Shown in pieces: positions 21,201-29,685 of a DNA stretch of 64,000 nucleotides (the stretch's first letter is position 1; each line of letters opens with the position of its first letter). The stretch is from Saprospiraceae bacterium (GTDB lineage: Bacteria > Bacteroidota > Bacteroidia > Chitinophagales > Saprospiraceae), in contig JADJTQ010000003.1 of assembly GCA_016711125.1 (NCBI GenBank), positions 1,057,946 to 1,121,945 of the forward strand, read 5' to 3'. The notes under the pieces are model-generated. The model was not told where the DNA came from. It saw only the letters and a program-made list of their open reading frames with translations, and did no database searches. The position numbers were made by a program, and so were the translations under genes.

Positions 21201-21774
21201 TTACAGAATCGGGGATAATCTCAATTTTATTAATTTCGTGAGAAGTACGGAACCCATCGAAAAAATGAATAAAGGGAATTCTTGTTTGTAATGTTGCCGC
21301 CTGGCTGATCAATGCCATGTCATGGGCTTCTTGAACGGACGCAGAAGCCATCATAGCGAGGCCTGTCGTACGGGCAGCCATAACATCCGAATGATCTCCA
21401 AAAATAGAAAGTGCCTGTGCAGCCAATGACCGGGCTGCAACGTGAAAAACTGCGGATGTTAATTCACCGGCAATTTTATACATATTAGGCAACATGAGCA
21501 TTAACCCCTGAGAGGCTGTAAATGTCGTAGTCAGGGCACCAGCTTGTAAAGCACCATGCACGGCGCCAGCTGCCCCACCTTCGCTCTGCATTTCGATTAC
21601 CTGAGGAATGTTACCCCAGATATTAGTCAAACCTTTTGCGGCCCAAACATCAGCATGTTCAGCCATGGGTGAAGATGGGGTAATTGGATATATTGCACAA
21701 CCTTCATTGACACGGTAGGCAACGTAGGCGGTGGCCTCATTACCATCCATCATGATAAACTTTTTCTTTTCCAT
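18202..21774 (-). CDS. nifJ: pyruvate:ferredoxin (flavodoxin) oxidoreductase
   Basis: A complete 1,190-residue single-chain enzyme that oxidises pyruvate with CoA to acetyl-CoA and CO2, passing electrons to ferredoxin or flavodoxin. ATG 21774 is preferred over TTG 21780. In order: the pyruvate/TPP domain (GCAIYPITPSSPMAEHADVW), the gamma domain (FFGLGSDGTVGANKNSIKII), two 4Fe-4S motifs near residues 697 and 750 (CIQCGNCSFVCP, CTGCTLCVDACP), and the TPP-binding domain with GACSGCGETPY and GDGWAYDIGSGGVDHALASG. It begins eight bases after the stop of the GltD-like gene, so the two are one operon. It points to anaerobic or facultative metabolism. Confidence 0.97.
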   Translation of the reverse strand: MEKKKFIMMDGNEATAYVAYRVNEGCAIYPITPSSPMAEHADVWAAKGLTNIWGNIPQVIEMQSEGGAAGAVHGALQAGALTTTFTASQGLMLMLPNMYKIAGELTSAVFHVAARSLAAQALSIFGDHSDVMAARTTGLAMMASASVQEAHDMALISQAATLQTRIPFIHFFDGFRTSHEINKIEIIPDSVIRQMINDDLVYAHRKRALSPDNPFIRGTAQNPDVYFQGRETVNAFYNATPGVVQEMMDQFGSLTGRQYHLFEYEGDPEAEEVIVLMGSGVETVKETVKWLNDHGRKVGILQVRLFRPFSMQDFIDKIPVSTKKIAVLDRTKEIGATGEPMYLDIVNSLFEHAAQEESRMNVKVIGGRYGLGSKEFTPAMIKGIYDHLQGAKLRNHFTIGIEDDVTHTSLPFDPKFNIEKESVTRALFFGLGSDGTVGANKNSIKIIGENTELNAQGYFVYDSKKSGSKTISHLRFGPEPIRAPYLIERANFIACHQFNFIAQVDLLKYSEDRSVFLLNSPYGPDEIWDYLPKKVQETIISKKIRLFVIDALSVAAETQMGRRINTIMQTCFFALSGVLPREEAIGHIKKAIEKTYYTKGKAVIERNFLAVDTTLENLKEVEVPAQVSALANQKEQLSNGISEFVKEVTFSMMNGLGDSLPVSALPIDGTYPSGTTKWEKRNIADQVPVWEPDLCIQCGNCSFVCPHSVIRAKFYHEKWLDDTPESFQSAPINARGFPETNYTLQIYSEDCTGCTLCVDACPVDSPTESGKRAINMEPNTEVIRAQSQESARYFEAIPWNDRSKVDFSSVRGSQFLEPLFEFSGACSGCGETPYLSLLSRLFGDRLIIANATGCSSIYGGNLPTTPWSTNAEGRGPAWSNSLFEDNAEFGLGMRVAVDKQRDFALQLIKKIENQVGVDLASEIIYAPQKTESEIRNQRERVAVLKAKLLKLDMPEARELLSVVDHLVRRSVWLVGGDGWAYDIGSGGVDHALASGRDINILVLDTEVYSNTGGQMSKATPPAATAKFAFGGKQVGKKDLALQAISYGNVYVAQVAMGANPQQTLLAMREAEAYPGPSLILAYSHCIAHGIAMENGMQQQKLAVESAYWPLLRYNPELRKALHNPFVLDSPEARKTMEEYAYNEMRYKILTKTNPAEAERLMELAKEMVALRWKTYERMADTPASGFQPVN

Positions 21775-21782
21775 AATCAAAA

Positions 21783-23426
21783 TCAGATATTTGTAAAAGT
21801 CGGTTCAACCACCATTTCGATAGCATGACAAGGACACTGTTCGAAACAAACTGCGCACCCTGTGCAGAGATCATAATTAAATTTGTATTTCTTACCTGGC
21901 CCTAATTTGATAATGGCATCCTCAGGACATGAACCATAACAGGCATCGCATTCAAAACAATTGCCACATGACAAGCAGCGGCCTGCTTCGTAAGTAGCTT
22001 GCTCTGTCGTCAAACCTGCCTTGATCTCTGAGAAGTTTTCAACTCTTTTTTGTACGGATAATTCTCCCTGCTCACGCATGGGCGCTTCAGTGTTGTACCA
22101 GATGTGGAGGTCTTCAAAACCCACTATTGGCTTCTTAGTAGTTGGCTGATAGTCTTGTCTTTTCAAAAAAGCATCAATATTGCGTGCAGCTTTCTTGCCA
22201 TGACCCGTAGCAATAGTAACAGAACGCTGGTCCGGCACCATATCGCCACCCGCAAAAATGCCCGGATATCCGGACATCATATCCGGCCCGACCATTAGGG
22301 TCCCATCATTATTAAAGACCAGACCAGGTATTGATTTGAGGAAAGATGTATCCGTATCCTGTCCCAGTGCAAGAATCAATGCATCGGCTTCGAGCGTTTC
22401 AAATCGACCAGTCGGCCTGGGTCTTCCGTTTTCATCGATCTCCATTTCTTCCACCGTGAAAGTCGACTGATTAATCTCTTTGATGGTGCGCAACCAGTTG
22501 ATTTTGATTCCTTCTGCGAGAGCTTCTTCGGCTTCAAAATCATGTGCAGGCATATGCTCACGGTCACGTCGATAGATGATCAGCGGTTCATATCCTAGTC
22601 TTTTGGCAGTTCGAGCGGCATCCATCGCTGTGTTCCCCCCTCCATAAATGGCAACCCGGCGACCCAGTTTTGGCCGGGAACCTTCCTCGACTTCTTTAAG
22701 AAATGAAATGGCATCCAATATCTTGCCCGCTTCCCTTTGAGGTATATCAACTTTCTTACTGATGTGTGCACCTATCGCTATAAATACTGCATCAAACTGA
22801 CCTGTTTGCATTTCCTTCAAGACATCGCTGACTTTGTGATTGAAGGAAAAGTGAACACCCATATCTTTGATCAATCGGATCTCGTTGTCAAGCACATTGC
22901 GGGGCAATCGATAGGCCGGAATACCGAAATGCATCATTCCTCCGGCGACAGGACCTGCCTCAAAAACGTGTACATCGTGTCCGAGCCGGCACAGGTGAAA
23001 AGCTGCTGAGAGTCCACTGGGTCCAGCTCCAATCACCAATACCCGTTTACCCGATGTAGCTGTCACAACTTTATGTCTCCATCCTTTTTCAAGAGCCAGG
23101 TCACCAAGATATCGTTCTACCGCATGGATGCTCACCGTACTATCAAGTTCGAGGCGATTGCAACTGTCTTCGCAGGGATGATAACATACCCTTCCATGCA
23201 CTGAAGGCAAAGGATTATTTTCAGTCAGACTCCTCCAAGCTTCTTCCATTTTACCTTGCTTGACCAGGGCAAGCCACGCCTGAATATTTTCTCCTGCCGG
23301 ACAAGCATGATTACAAGGGGGCATCAGGTCTTCATATACAGGAATCCTTTGTCGTAAAGCACCAGTTCCTTTGTGATGTTTCTGTAAATCCGGACTGGTA
23401 GTCAGGTCTTTTCGCAGATCAGTCAT
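21783..23426 (-). CDS. GltD-like NAD(P)H/Fe-S oxidoreductase
   Basis: A 547-residue flavoprotein resembling the small subunit of glutamate synthase but with an extra ferredoxin tail. ATG 23426 is preferred to TTG 23435. Order: N-terminal Fe-S cysteines (PPCNHACPAGENIQAW, GRVCYHPCEDSCNR), an FAD Rossmann motif near residue 130 (VLVIGAGPSGLSAA), an NADPH motif near 255 (VAIYGGGNTAMDAARTA), and two 4Fe-4S motifs near 490-530 (CFECDACYGSCP, CTGCAVCFEQCP). No large glutamate synthase subunit is nearby. Its place directly upstream of pyruvate:ferredoxin oxidoreductase suggests that it moves electrons between ferredoxin and NAD(P). Confidence 0.9.
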   Translation of the reverse strand: MTDLRKDLTTSPDLQKHHKGTGALRQRIPVYEDLMPPCNHACPAGENIQAWLALVKQGKMEEAWRSLTENNPLPSVHGRVCYHPCEDSCNRLELDSTVSIHAVERYLGDLALEKGWRHKVVTATSGKRVLVIGAGPSGLSAAFHLCRLGHDVHVFEAGPVAGGMMHFGIPAYRLPRNVLDNEIRLIKDMGVHFSFNHKVSDVLKEMQTGQFDAVFIAIGAHISKKVDIPQREAGKILDAISFLKEVEEGSRPKLGRRVAIYGGGNTAMDAARTAKRLGYEPLIIYRRDREHMPAHDFEAEEALAEGIKINWLRTIKEINQSTFTVEEMEIDENGRPRPTGRFETLEADALILALGQDTDTSFLKSIPGLVFNNDGTLMVGPDMMSGYPGIFAGGDMVPDQRSVTIATGHGKKAARNIDAFLKRQDYQPTTKKPIVGFEDLHIWYNTEAPMREQGELSVQKRVENFSEIKAGLTTEQATYEAGRCLSCGNCFECDACYGSCPEDAIIKLGPGKKYKFNYDLCTGCAVCFEQCPCHAIEMVVEPTFTNI

Positions 23427-23505
23427 AGCGATCAAATAGGTTAAAAATAAGCCTCTAAAATAGATGCTAGCTCGTGCCTAAAGGATGAAGGAGGTCAGTT
23501 TACAT

Positions 23506-23521
23506 AGTGATCTTGCTCACC
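23506..23521. promoter_or_regulatory. Fnr/Crp-like site upstream of the GltD-like/nifJ operon
   Basis: AGTGATCTTGCTCACC reads as GTGA-N6-TCAC, or as TGAT-N4-ATCA with one mismatch. It is about 80 bases before the ATG at 23426. The first 12 bases recur exactly at 30835-30846 at a similar distance from another minus-strand gene. Confidence 0.4.
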
Positions 23522-23540
23522 TACTTGACAGATGAAAGAA

Positions 23541-23571
23541 AAGGATGATCGCTATAATCATCCTTTTTGTT
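23541..23571. terminator. bidirectional intrinsic terminator
   Basis: Perfect stem AAGGATGAT / ATCATCCTT with a short loop, T-rich on both sides (TTTTTGTTTT to the right; CCTTTTCTTTC on the other strand). It lies downstream of the minus-strand haem lipoprotein gene, before the GltD-like operon. Confidence 0.6.
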
Positions 23572-23686
23572 TTAATTCAGAATAAACACAAACGGGTACC
23601 ATTGTGTCTCATACCTAGCCAATTGTGGGTCGCGAAAGGTAAAGCAATGATGGTACTGCTGTTAAGCGAGCGATTGCAATTTCAGT

Positions 23687-24290
23687 TTAACGATCGAAAG
23701 TCAGACTCCATATGCCTCTTAATTCTCCAACCTTAAAATCAATTGCTTCGTCGGAAGGGTAAAGCCTTTTAATGACTTCATAATCTGAAGTTACAATGTC
23801 CTTTCCTTGAATGCCATGACACTTTATACAGTTTTCCATCATCATAATGGGAGCATAGTAACGAACAATGTCGTTTGAGACTACCACTTTGGAAGCGGGC
23901 ATATTCTGATTCTCTAAAAGCTTAAGATAATCATCAATTACGGCTCTTTCCTGAGCATCTGCCCGATTACCAGGATTCCGCAGACGGTGACTTGTACGTT
24001 TAATATCAACCGCATAAACATTTTTGAGACTATCCACCAAGGGTGAAGCAGCTAAGTTGCAAAATTCGACTGCCCCGGATACTCCCTCAGCCATCAATGC
24101 AGTCTTTAATTTGCCACTTAAATGTTGAAAAACAGAAGTTGTTACCTCAGCCCCTTTAATCTGGAATTTTTTCCAGCTCCGTAGTAGTTTCGCTTTCCTT
24201 TTGTTGACCCTGCTTTGTTGTGCATGACATCACCCAAAGCGACAAAATGAAAAATAGCACTACTTGTAGATCAATCGAGAGTGTTTTCAT
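23687..24290 (-). CDS. DUF3365-family haem lipoprotein (frameshift at ~24160)
   Basis: A lipoprotein with a single c-type haem motif. ATG 24290 gives a lipoprotein signal (FFILSLWVMSCTTK). The frame then shifts at a run of six A near 24160: with five A the reading continues EKFQIKGAEVTTSV into the DUF3365/Tll0287-like domain (GVSGAVEFCNLAASPL). CIKCHG is the haem-binding CxxCH. The protein probably faces the periplasm and senses or relays redox state or a gas ligand; this is inferred from relatives. Here the run is one base too long rather than too short. Confidence 0.8.
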
Positions 24291-24360
24291 ATAGTCATAT
24301 ATTTGGTAAAACGAACTAAAATGCCTTCCCAACTACTAAGGGAATAGGTCACCAGTCAGG

Positions 24361-25017
24361 TTAATTTAGGGAAGTTTTAGCCAGATAAAAGTCAACCAAT
24401 TCGATATCTTTTTGCACCAATCTGTTTTCCATTTCTTGCAGTGTTTTTGGTGGAGGTATGATCACTTTATCCCCTTTCTGCCAGTCTAAAGGAAGTGCTA
24501 CTTTGTACTTATCAGCAGTCTGTAGCGCTTCAAGAGCCCGAAGTATCTCATTCATATTTCGACCCACATTGAGTGGATAATACATGATCAATCGGATAAT
24601 CTTCTTAGGGTCGATAAAAAAAACTGCTCTCACTGCAGCCGTCTCACTCTCATTGGGTTGCAACATGCCATATAGTTTCGACACTTTCATATCAATATCA
24701 GCGATAATCGGAAAGTCAAAATAGACTCCGGTATTTTTCCGAACGTTGTTCACCCATCCCAAATGAGCATGTACACTATCAATGCTGAGTCCAAGCAATT
24801 CTGTGTTTAAATTGTTGAATTCCTGCTTACGTTGTGCAAACCCGCTCATTTCTGTAGTGCATACGGGAGTAAAGTCAGCCGGATGTGAGAAAAGTATCAG
24901 CCATTTGTCTTTCGCATAATCGGATAATCGTATTTTACCAGTGGTGGTAACTGCTTCAAAATCGGGAGCCTTGTCTCCAATCCGAGGCATTAAAGTATTG
25001 CCAGAGTCTGATTCCAT
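24361..25017 (-). CDS. 1-Cys peroxiredoxin
   Basis: A 218-residue cytoplasmic peroxidase of the Prx6 group. The active-site Cys53 lies in PADFTPVCTTEMSGF, with the Prx6-type extended C-terminal domain (ALPLDWQKGDKVIIPPPKT). No second cysteine typical of 2-Cys enzymes is seen. It reduces H2O2 or organic peroxides. The ATG at 25017 gives the standard start before RIGDKAPDFEA. An Fnr-like dyad lies 60-75 bases upstream, and a universal stress protein is divergently transcribed, fitting a stress or oxygen-shift role. Confidence 0.95.
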   Translation of the reverse strand: MESDSGNTLMPRIGDKAPDFEAVTTTGKIRLSDYAKDKWLILFSHPADFTPVCTTEMSGFAQRKQEFNNLNTELLGLSIDSVHAHLGWVNNVRKNTGVYFDFPIIADIDMKVSKLYGMLQPNESETAAVRAVFFIDPKKIIRLIMYYPLNVGRNMNEILRALEALQTADKYKVALPLDWQKGDKVIIPPPKTLQEMENRLVQKDIELVDFYLAKTSLN

Positions 25018-25076
25018 TTTAACTTAATTTTTGGTCAAATAAAAAAGCAAAGTTAGTTCATTTATTAAACCCACTA

Positions 25077-25092
25077 AGTGATGATTATCACT
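25077..25092. promoter_or_regulatory. Fnr-like palindrome between peroxiredoxin and USP genes
   Basis: AGTGATGATTATCACT has perfect six-base arms around a four-base centre (AGTGAT / ATCACT), matching TGAT-N4-ATCA. It is 60-75 bases from the peroxiredoxin ATG and about 190 bases from the divergent USP start. This is the most symmetric of the dyads found in this region. Confidence 0.5.
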
Positions 25093-25199
25093 CAATGCTA
25101 TGCAGATCAAGCCTTTTGGTTAGCAATAAATGTCATAAAGTAGCATGACCACCATCATGTATCAAGAGCATATTTTTATCATAATTTGCCGAGATATGG

Positions 25200-25231
25200 T
25201 CATTAGATTGATTATCATTAGATTGATTATG
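25200..25231. repeat. 15-bp direct repeat upstream of the USP gene
   Basis: CATTAGATTGATTAT occurs twice in tandem about 50-80 bases before the USP start. It could bind a regulator or be a local duplication; no more can be said from sequence. Confidence 0.5.
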
Positions 25232-25281
25232 TGTACAATGACTCTAAATACTATTACCCAGCAAGATAAAAGCAGCCGACC

Positions 25282-26103
25282 ATGGAAAAGATTTTATTAG
25301 CCACTGATTTTTCCGATGCCTGCGAAAATGCATTGAAATACACACTAGCCCTAGTCGAAAATACCGATATCAAAGTAGATTTCCTGAATGTATATGATAT
25401 TCCGGTTGTTGTCTCATCAAGTATGCCAAGTCGGGCGATAGATGGAATAATGAAGGAAAAAGCAAATGCCGTAGAAAGTCATCTAAGGGAGCTTCATGAA
25501 AGCATTCCTGTAAATCACCGGGGTATTTTCAGAGCGATTTATGGACCTTATGCAGCGACGGAGATTTCGGAATTTGCCAAAGACGAAGGCCACGATATGA
25601 TTGTCATGGGCATGAAGCAGAACTACGGGCTAATGGACCGAATGATGGGTACGGTTACCGCTCAGACAATTCAACTGGCAACAGTACCGGTATTGGCGAT
25701 TCCGAATCAATCTCTATTTCATACGTATAATCAAATTTTATTTCCGACGGCAAACCCTACTGGTAAAGATCTTGCCGAAGCCGAAAAGAAGGCTATCGAT
25801 TGGTTGCTAAAATTTTCTCAACTATTTGGTAAGCCGAAGATTCATATGTTGCATGTAGAAAAGAATTCAGACCAGACTCTGACTGATATCACTTCTAAAG
25901 CAGAGGTCAATGATCAATTTGATTTTACAAAATCATATGCTGAGACGATCGAAGATGGCATCATATCATACTACGAGAAAGAACATGCCGAACTACTCGC
26001 ATTCTATAAACCTTATCGATACTTTTGGGAACGATTATATCACTCAAGTCTTATTCGAAAAATTCTATTTAAGACTCGAGTTCCCATCTTGATTTTCCGC
26101 TAG
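25282..26103 (+). CDS. universal stress protein, two UspA domains
   Basis: A 273-residue cytoplasmic protein. The first domain is typical (KILLATDFSDACENALKYTL, then GHDMIVMGMKQNYGLMDRMMGTVTAQ with the nucleotide-loop region). The second, from about residue 145, is more degenerate (NQILFPTANPTGKDLAEAEKK). Such double-domain proteins aid survival under stress or starvation. It is divergent from the peroxiredoxin and near pyruvate:ferredoxin oxidoreductase; the Fnr-like dyad between them may control both. Confidence 0.92.
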   Translation: MEKILLATDFSDACENALKYTLALVENTDIKVDFLNVYDIPVVVSSSMPSRAIDGIMKEKANAVESHLRELHESIPVNHRGIFRAIYGPYAATEISEFAKDEGHDMIVMGMKQNYGLMDRMMGTVTAQTIQLATVPVLAIPNQSLFHTYNQILFPTANPTGKDLAEAEKKAIDWLLKFSQLFGKPKIHMLHVEKNSDQTLTDITSKAEVNDQFDFTKSYAETIEDGIISYYEKEHAELLAFYKPYRYFWERLYHSSLIRKILFKTRVPILIFR

Positions 26104-26203
26104 CGAATTAAGATTGACTAGATCTATATGATCAATAACACAGCAATACCTACATACCGAAATCAATCTTCTAATATTTCGAATAATTTACAGAGAAGAC
26201 ACT

Positions 26204-27094
26204 ATGTTTGTCCGTAATCCCCTCAATGAGGGAATCTATCGATTACTTAATCAAATTGCCGACTTACTTGAGCTGCAAGAAGCAAGTGCCTTTAGAATCA
26301 ATGCGTACCGCAATGCCTCGACTGAAATTGCAAAAATGCCAGATGATCTGCAGTTTATGGCACGCAAAGGCCAGGTAAAACAGCTTGAATCCCTCCCAGC
26401 AATAGGGCGATCCATTGCCAATATTATTGTAGATTACTACAGATCGGGGCATAGCAGATATCTCAATCGCTTGCAGGGAGAAGTATCGTTTGAGCAGGTT
26501 TTGGAGCGCATACCTGGCATCGGCCCCGCATTAGCACAACGAATTTTGGGAACTCTCGAAATCGATACTCTCGAAGAATTAGAACAGGCAACTTATGATG
26601 GCCGCCTGACATCGGTACCTGGTTTTGGAGAGGCCAGATTACAGCTTGTACAAATGGCGCTCCATGGACTACTTGATCGAAGAAAACATTGGCAATCAAG
26701 CTTTGAGATTCGTGGAAAAATCGATAAGCCAAAAATCAATATATTGTTTGAGATCGACAAAGACTACCGGCAATTGGATGTCGAAAATAAGCTCCAAAGA
26801 ATTGCACCGAAGCGTTTTAATCCGGGAAAAAAGGCATGGCTGCCCATTTATCATACGGATCGCGACGGATGGCATTTTACAGTATTGTATTCCAATACCG
26901 CAAGGGCACATCAACTCCACAAGCAGATTGACTGGGTCATTATTTATTACCAAAAAGATAGTGTCGAGGGGCAAGTGACGGTTGTGACAGAAACACGAGG
27001 TCCTTTAAAAGGAAAAAGAGTGGTACGTGGTGATGAAGAGGATTCGGAAAAATATTATTCGCTTCCTCTATTCATAGAGTGGCAAACTGACTGA
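26204..27094 (+). CDS. helix-hairpin-helix DNA-binding protein (PolX N-terminal-like, no polymerase)
   Basis: A 296-residue protein. The N-terminus is the HHH_8 domain of family X polymerases (IADLLELQEASAFRINAYRN, LESLPAIGRSIANIIVDYY), followed by helix-hairpin-helix units (RIPGIGPALAQRIL, SVPGFGEARLQLVQMAL). The rest is a beta-rich domain (FEIRGKIDKPKINILFEIDK) with no polymerase palm or PHP phosphoesterase motifs. It probably binds DNA without polymerising it. A role in repair is inferred only from the domain. Confidence 0.85.
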   Translation: MFVRNPLNEGIYRLLNQIADLLELQEASAFRINAYRNASTEIAKMPDDLQFMARKGQVKQLESLPAIGRSIANIIVDYYRSGHSRYLNRLQGEVSFEQVLERIPGIGPALAQRILGTLEIDTLEELEQATYDGRLTSVPGFGEARLQLVQMALHGLLDRRKHWQSSFEIRGKIDKPKINILFEIDKDYRQLDVENKLQRIAPKRFNPGKKAWLPIYHTDRDGWHFTVLYSNTARAHQLHKQIDWVIIYYQKDSVEGQVTVVTETRGPLKGKRVVRGDEEDSEKYYSLPLFIEWQTD

Positions 27095-27266
27095 ATTATT
27101 GAAAATGAGTAAGCTCCCAACTTGGTCGTGCCTTACAGTAATACTTTGGCATTAAAGTCGAGTATTCGAAAAGCTTCAGGAGAGACTTGCTGCTGGCATC
27201 TCGAAGAGAAAAGGCTATCCATTCTTAATTTACCTGACAATGACTGGACTTCTAAAGTATTTTCAC

Positions 27267-27511
27267 TCAACCCAGGAGGACAAGGGCCAAGACAACCAGG
27301 ATAACAATCCATTTTATATACACCCAAGCACCAGGATGCTTAAATGATATAATAGCAAAGGACTCGACAAAAAGAATAAGTAGTAAGCCCAAGACTATCG
27401 TGATGGCAAAATCGGTTGTCAAAGCTGAAGTAAATCTAGCTAAAAGCAATACCGAAATAGCCAGCAAAGTATAGATCTTCGTGTTCCAACTAAGTTCGTT
27501 GTGAAAATCTC
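27267..27511 (-). pseudogene. membrane protein remnant next to IS
   Basis: About 80 residues with three hydrophobic segments (IYTLLAISVLLLARF, ITIVLGLLLILFVESFAI, WIVILVVLALVLLG). The frame enters from the IS1634-like element, so the original 5' end is displaced. On the other side of the element an ATG at 29617 begins MKRRT and runs straight into the terminal repeat, which could be the missing start. No family is identified. Confidence 0.45.
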
Positions 27512-27524
27512 TTAACCCACATTG
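27512..27524 (+). repeat. left terminal inverted repeat of IS
   Basis: TTAACCCACATTG, complementary to the right copy. It lies just beyond the transposase stop. Confidence 0.7.
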
Positions 27525-27528
27525 AGTG

Positions 27529-29409
27529 TTAACCAGACCCAATTGCCCTGATTCTGGTGGCTGAGACATTTTTGAGTTTCGGTTTGTGTACTACAGATTT
27601 TAGTTTTGTAAACGGCCTTGGTCTGATGTTGAGTGCTTGGTGGATCATGCGAAGTTTCTCCTCGGGCTCTGAGCATTTACGCACTGTGATTTCCTTTAGA
27701 GCCTTGTTGTATCCGCTTGTTGATATTACTTTTTGCGTGTTTCCAATTCTAGCGATTTCCTTCCAGTTGCTGTTTATTCCGTTTGATTTTAGCTTACACC
27801 TGATGGTATTGACCAACCAATAAGACAATAGACCCAAATTTAGATGTGCTATGGTCGAGTCATCGTTTTTGTGATAGATAGGTCGGATATCTAGATCTGT
27901 TTTTAGTGTGCGAAAGGTGCTCTCTATCTCTCTTATTGTATTATAGACATTCCAAACGAGAACCTCATCTTTCATATCCAAGTCTGTCCGCAGAAAATAC
28001 TTCCCAAGGTCATCTGTTTTTCTTTTGTTTTTCGTTTGATCTATCTCCCAGGTTATATCGACAACATTTTTACCTTGACTATCATCAGTCACTGTAATTT
28101 GATACCTCATGTGCACCGAAGGATATTTTTGCTTTGCCCTGCCTATCCTCTGATGTACTTTATCCACCGTCTTGGTGCCACCTTTTTACTCAGTGAGGTC
28201 TTTATTTTTGTAGTTCCTCTTCAAATCTTTTTTCAAATTGGCTTTTCATGCCAGTTTCTTTTAGTGCCTTCTTCGCACTTTTCACTTCCAGGCAATAATC
28301 CGTATTTTTTCTGTCAATACTTTTTAAGGACTACTTCGTGCTTTGATTTTGTTTCTAGATAAACGACAAGTCTGCTTTGGTCAAATTTATAGTCTTTCAG
28401 TTTGCTCCGTGATACACATAAATAATGATAGCCCTTTTGATTTATCAACTTTAAATTTGCTTCGGTGGCTATGCCTGCATCTATTACTACCAGGGCTTCT
28501 GGTCTCCTTTGGTATAATCTAAGTGATCTAGTATCGATGCTAAATCCGAGCTGTCTGAGAAATTACCTTCATGGATAGATGAATATTTTATAAAGCCATA
28601 AACATTAACAACAAGTGCCAATACTATTAATTTCGAGTCTCTTCTTTTTCTTTACTCCTGCCAAAGTTCGCTAGTTTGCTATTCCGTTTTTCTCCTTCAA
28701 AATAGGTGTTCGTCAGGTCATAGATTATAATCTTATCCTGAATATCAAACAACTCATTGGTTTTAATGGATAAGTGTTGTTCCAGTTTGTCCTTTATGCC
28801 ATTTAATTTTAGTGCACTCTTGTACAATCTATCTTTATTCATCTTTTCCAAAGGATATCCTGTTAACTCGCATATAGCTGAGTTTTCCGTGATCCATCTT
28901 GATGTGCCTAATTCTGATGCCGGATTGACGGCTCTGCTGATTACTTGCGTCTGGGCCAATTGTATTTCTAATTCGCTAAAATCATTTTCCTCAAGCACCT
29001 TGTCTATTCCTAATTCATGCCACGTATTGTAACACAGCCATTCTGAGCCAATCTCTCGGACGTTACTGTGCTTTATCGTATCTACCCATACCATCCGACT
29101 CTTTTCATCATATAGGGTTAGGTCAAGATTCTTGCTTCCTATTATTCTTGACCAGAGGTGACTAACCCACTTGGCGATTACCTCGTCTGTCTGCTTAAAT
29201 AGAGACTCCTTCTTCTCGTACATAGACGTTAATGTCCGAGCAATAATGTTTAATTGCTCTGCCGTTAACTCTTCTTCTATAAAACCTATATTGAGAATCG
29301 TTCGATGGCAAACTCTGCCCTGGGCATTGCGGTAACTTTCCACCAGACGATAATAGCTATCGTATTCTTTTGTCTTTGGATTTGTCCGTCCACTGAACTT
29401 GAAATACAT
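27529..29409 (-). pseudogene. IS1634-like transposase, broken by several frameshifts
   Basis: A DDE transposase of about 600 residues. The N-terminal part (28627-29409) has the group's opening (YYRLVESYRNAQGRVCHRTI) and a first acidic strand IIIYDLTNTYFEGE. The C-terminal part (27529-28167) has REIESTFRTLKTDLDIRPIY and HLNLGLLSYWLVNTIR with the catalytic Glu region. Between them the reading switches frame about five times: near 28640 (A run), 28497 (CCC), 28325 (A run), 28208 and 28188 (A runs). The middle still reads LVVIDAGIATEANLKL and similar. As written it cannot give an active enzyme. Confidence 0.88.
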
Positions 29410-29589
29410 CCTTCAAAGGTAAGAATGGATTTATCACATAATCAACCCCCCTGTGTACTACAAATCGTTTCAGAACCCTCACGATCCAGTATTTACGCTG
29501 ATGGTCTCCGATTTATGCCCGATTTTGACTAAACAGTCCAAAGTAGTCACCATTTTAACATTTGAACCTCTCGATTCCGCGCTTCTGAG

Positions 29590-29602
29590 CAATGTGGGTT
29601 AA
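29590..29602 (-). repeat. right terminal inverted repeat of IS
   Basis: CAATGTGGGTTAA, the reverse complement of the left terminal repeat. Confidence 0.7.
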
Positions 29603-29685
29603 AGTCCGTCTTTTCATCAGCAAAGTATTAAATTATCCCCCTCCAACAAGCAAATGCTAAGGGAGGTTAAAAAGGAACTCAAAAG

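Larger units (their letters stand above)
27512..29602 (-). mobile_element. IS1634-family-like insertion sequence
   Basis: About 2.09 kb bounded by perfect 13-base inverted repeats (TTAACCCACATTG at 27512-27524 and its complement at 29590-29602) around one transposase gene. Size and arrangement fit the IS1634 group. No convincing target duplication is seen, so the exact ends are tentative. The element seems to have landed near the 5' end of a small membrane-protein gene. Confidence 0.75.

Noticed and set aside
27585..29465. TGTGTACTACA occurs on both sides of the transposase gene and looked like terminal repeats
   Set aside because: Both copies are in the same orientation and one lies inside the coding region; the inverted TTAACCCACATTG pair fits the ends better.
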